A stretch of DNA of 8,600 nt from a bacterium (lineage in GTDB: Bacteria; UBP14; UBA6098; B30-G16). The notes under the pieces are model-generated. The model was not told the origin of the DNA. It made no database searches and was given only the letters and a program-made list of their open reading frames with translations. The stretch is from the NCBI GenBank assembly GCA_003645115.1, contig QNEG01000049.1, forward strand, positions 1 through 8,600, read 5' to 3'. Of this stretch, positions 8,129 to 8,600 are shown in pieces; position 1 is the stretch's first letter, and every line of letters begins with the position of its first letter. A program made the position numbers and the translations under genes.

Positions 8129-8596
8129 ATGGAAATTTCGAAGTTGCGCCAGAAAAAAATAATCTCTGTAATCGGTGGAAGCAAACCGAATCAAAATGCG
8201 TTGGATAATGCTTTTCGAGTGGGCGAATTAATCGCTCGAAACGATATGATATTGGTATGCGGCGGATTGACTGGAGTGATGGAATATGCTTGCAAAGGCG
8301 CAAAATCCAAGGGCGGATTGACTATCGGCATTCTTCCAATGGAAACTCGAGATAGCGCCAACCCATATGTAGATATCGCTATCCCTACCGGTCTGGGTAT
8401 CGCCAGGAATTTATTGGTGGTTCGAACAGGTGATATAGTAATCGCTATAGATGGTAGCTGGGGCACATTATCCGAAATCGCACTGGCAAAAAATATTGGC
8501 CGCACAGTGATAGCACTCGAATCTTTCCATATAGATGGAATAATTCCTGCGGATTCACCAGAGCAGGCGATAAAATTGGCTCTTGCCAATATGTAA
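8129..8596 (+). CDS. TIGR00725 / LOG-like (SLOG superfamily) nucleotide-binding protein
   Basis: This 155-residue Rossmann-like protein is related to the LOG 'lysine decarboxylase-like' family. LOG proteins are phosphoribohydrolases releasing free bases from nucleoside monophosphates; the TIGR00725 subgroup has no settled function that I know of. Visible motifs are VIGGS near the N-terminus, LVCGGLTGVMEYACKGAK (about 42-59), GLTIGILP, NPYVDIAIPTGLGIARN (about 78-94), which is characteristic of TIGR00725, and IDGSWGTLSEIALA (about 107-120), which replaces the PGGxGTxxE loop of canonical LOG enzymes. The loop keeps the GT and the glutamate but reads DGSWGT rather than GGxGT. The gene ends four bases before the window edge, so any downstream partner or terminator is not visible. 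Family assignment is strong; enzymatic activity is not established. Confidence 0.88.
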   Translation: MEISKLRQKKIISVIGGSKPNQNALDNAFRVGELIARNDMILVCGGLTGVMEYACKGAKSKGGLTIGILPMETRDSANPYVDIAIPTGLGIARNLLVVRTGDIVIAIDGSWGTLSEIALAKNIGRTVIALESFHIDGIIPADSPEQAIKLALANM

Positions 8597-8600
8597 AAAA

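Noticed and set aside
1..8600. CRISPR arrays, tRNA or rRNA genes, insertion sequences, restriction-modification genes
   Set aside because: I looked on both strands and saw none; coding genes account for nearly all of the window.

Overview
The window looks like a compact stretch of chromosome from a moderately AT-rich, Gram-negative-type (diderm) bacterium. Two features support an outer membrane: an LptF/LptG-type lipopolysaccharide-export permease, and an exported phosphoesterase with a C-terminal domain resembling type A type IX secretion (T9SS/Por) sorting domains. T9SS sorting domains point to the FCB group or neighbouring candidate phyla (Cloacimonadota, Marinimicrobia, WOR-3-like lineages). 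Two genes have textbook GGAGGT ribosome binding sites, which argues against typical Bacteroidota. This placement is inference, and I cannot name a genus.

Layout. Positions 1-1064 (minus strand) hold an almost complete lptG-like gene that runs off the left edge. A 63-base divergent intergenic region follows, with a plausible lptG promoter and a strong ribosome binding site for the rightward genes. From 1128 to 8596 seven plus-strand genes are packed with gaps or overlaps of at most about 20 bases and look like one operon. In order they are a secreted metallophosphatase with sorting domain, an O-antigen ligase/polymerase-like membrane protein, a GT9 (heptosyltransferase-like) glycosyltransferase, a GT4 glycosyltransferase, a CoA-disulfide-reductase-family flavoprotein, endonuclease IV (nfo), and a TIGR00725/LOG-like nucleotide-binding protein. 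No stretch over 300 bases lacks a gene. I saw no RNA genes, CRISPR arrays, insertion sequences or phage genes.

How the genes may work together. LptG, the WaaL/Wzy-like protein and the two glycosyltransferases fit assembly and export of a surface polysaccharide or LPS. The sorting-domain phosphatase may be a cargo whose anchoring involves such a glycan; this is inferred from T9SS biology in other bacteria. The last three genes (thiol or NAD(P)H redox, repair of oxidised DNA, LOG-like protein) are housekeeping or stress functions that appear to ride on the same transcript.

The most unusual signal is in the DNA text itself. Reading the whole window by eye, I found no GATC, CATG or GTAC and a single CTAG. 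These four are all the palindromes of the form (G/C)(A/T)(A/T)(G/C). ACGT is also absent, whereas TCGA, AGCT and TGCA occur freely. Synonymous codon choice appears to bend around the missing words: His is CAC whenever the next codon starts with G, and Asp is GAC whenever the next codon starts with C, although CAT and GAT are otherwise the preferred codons. This looks like strong selection against several short palindromes, perhaps from restriction systems encoded elsewhere.
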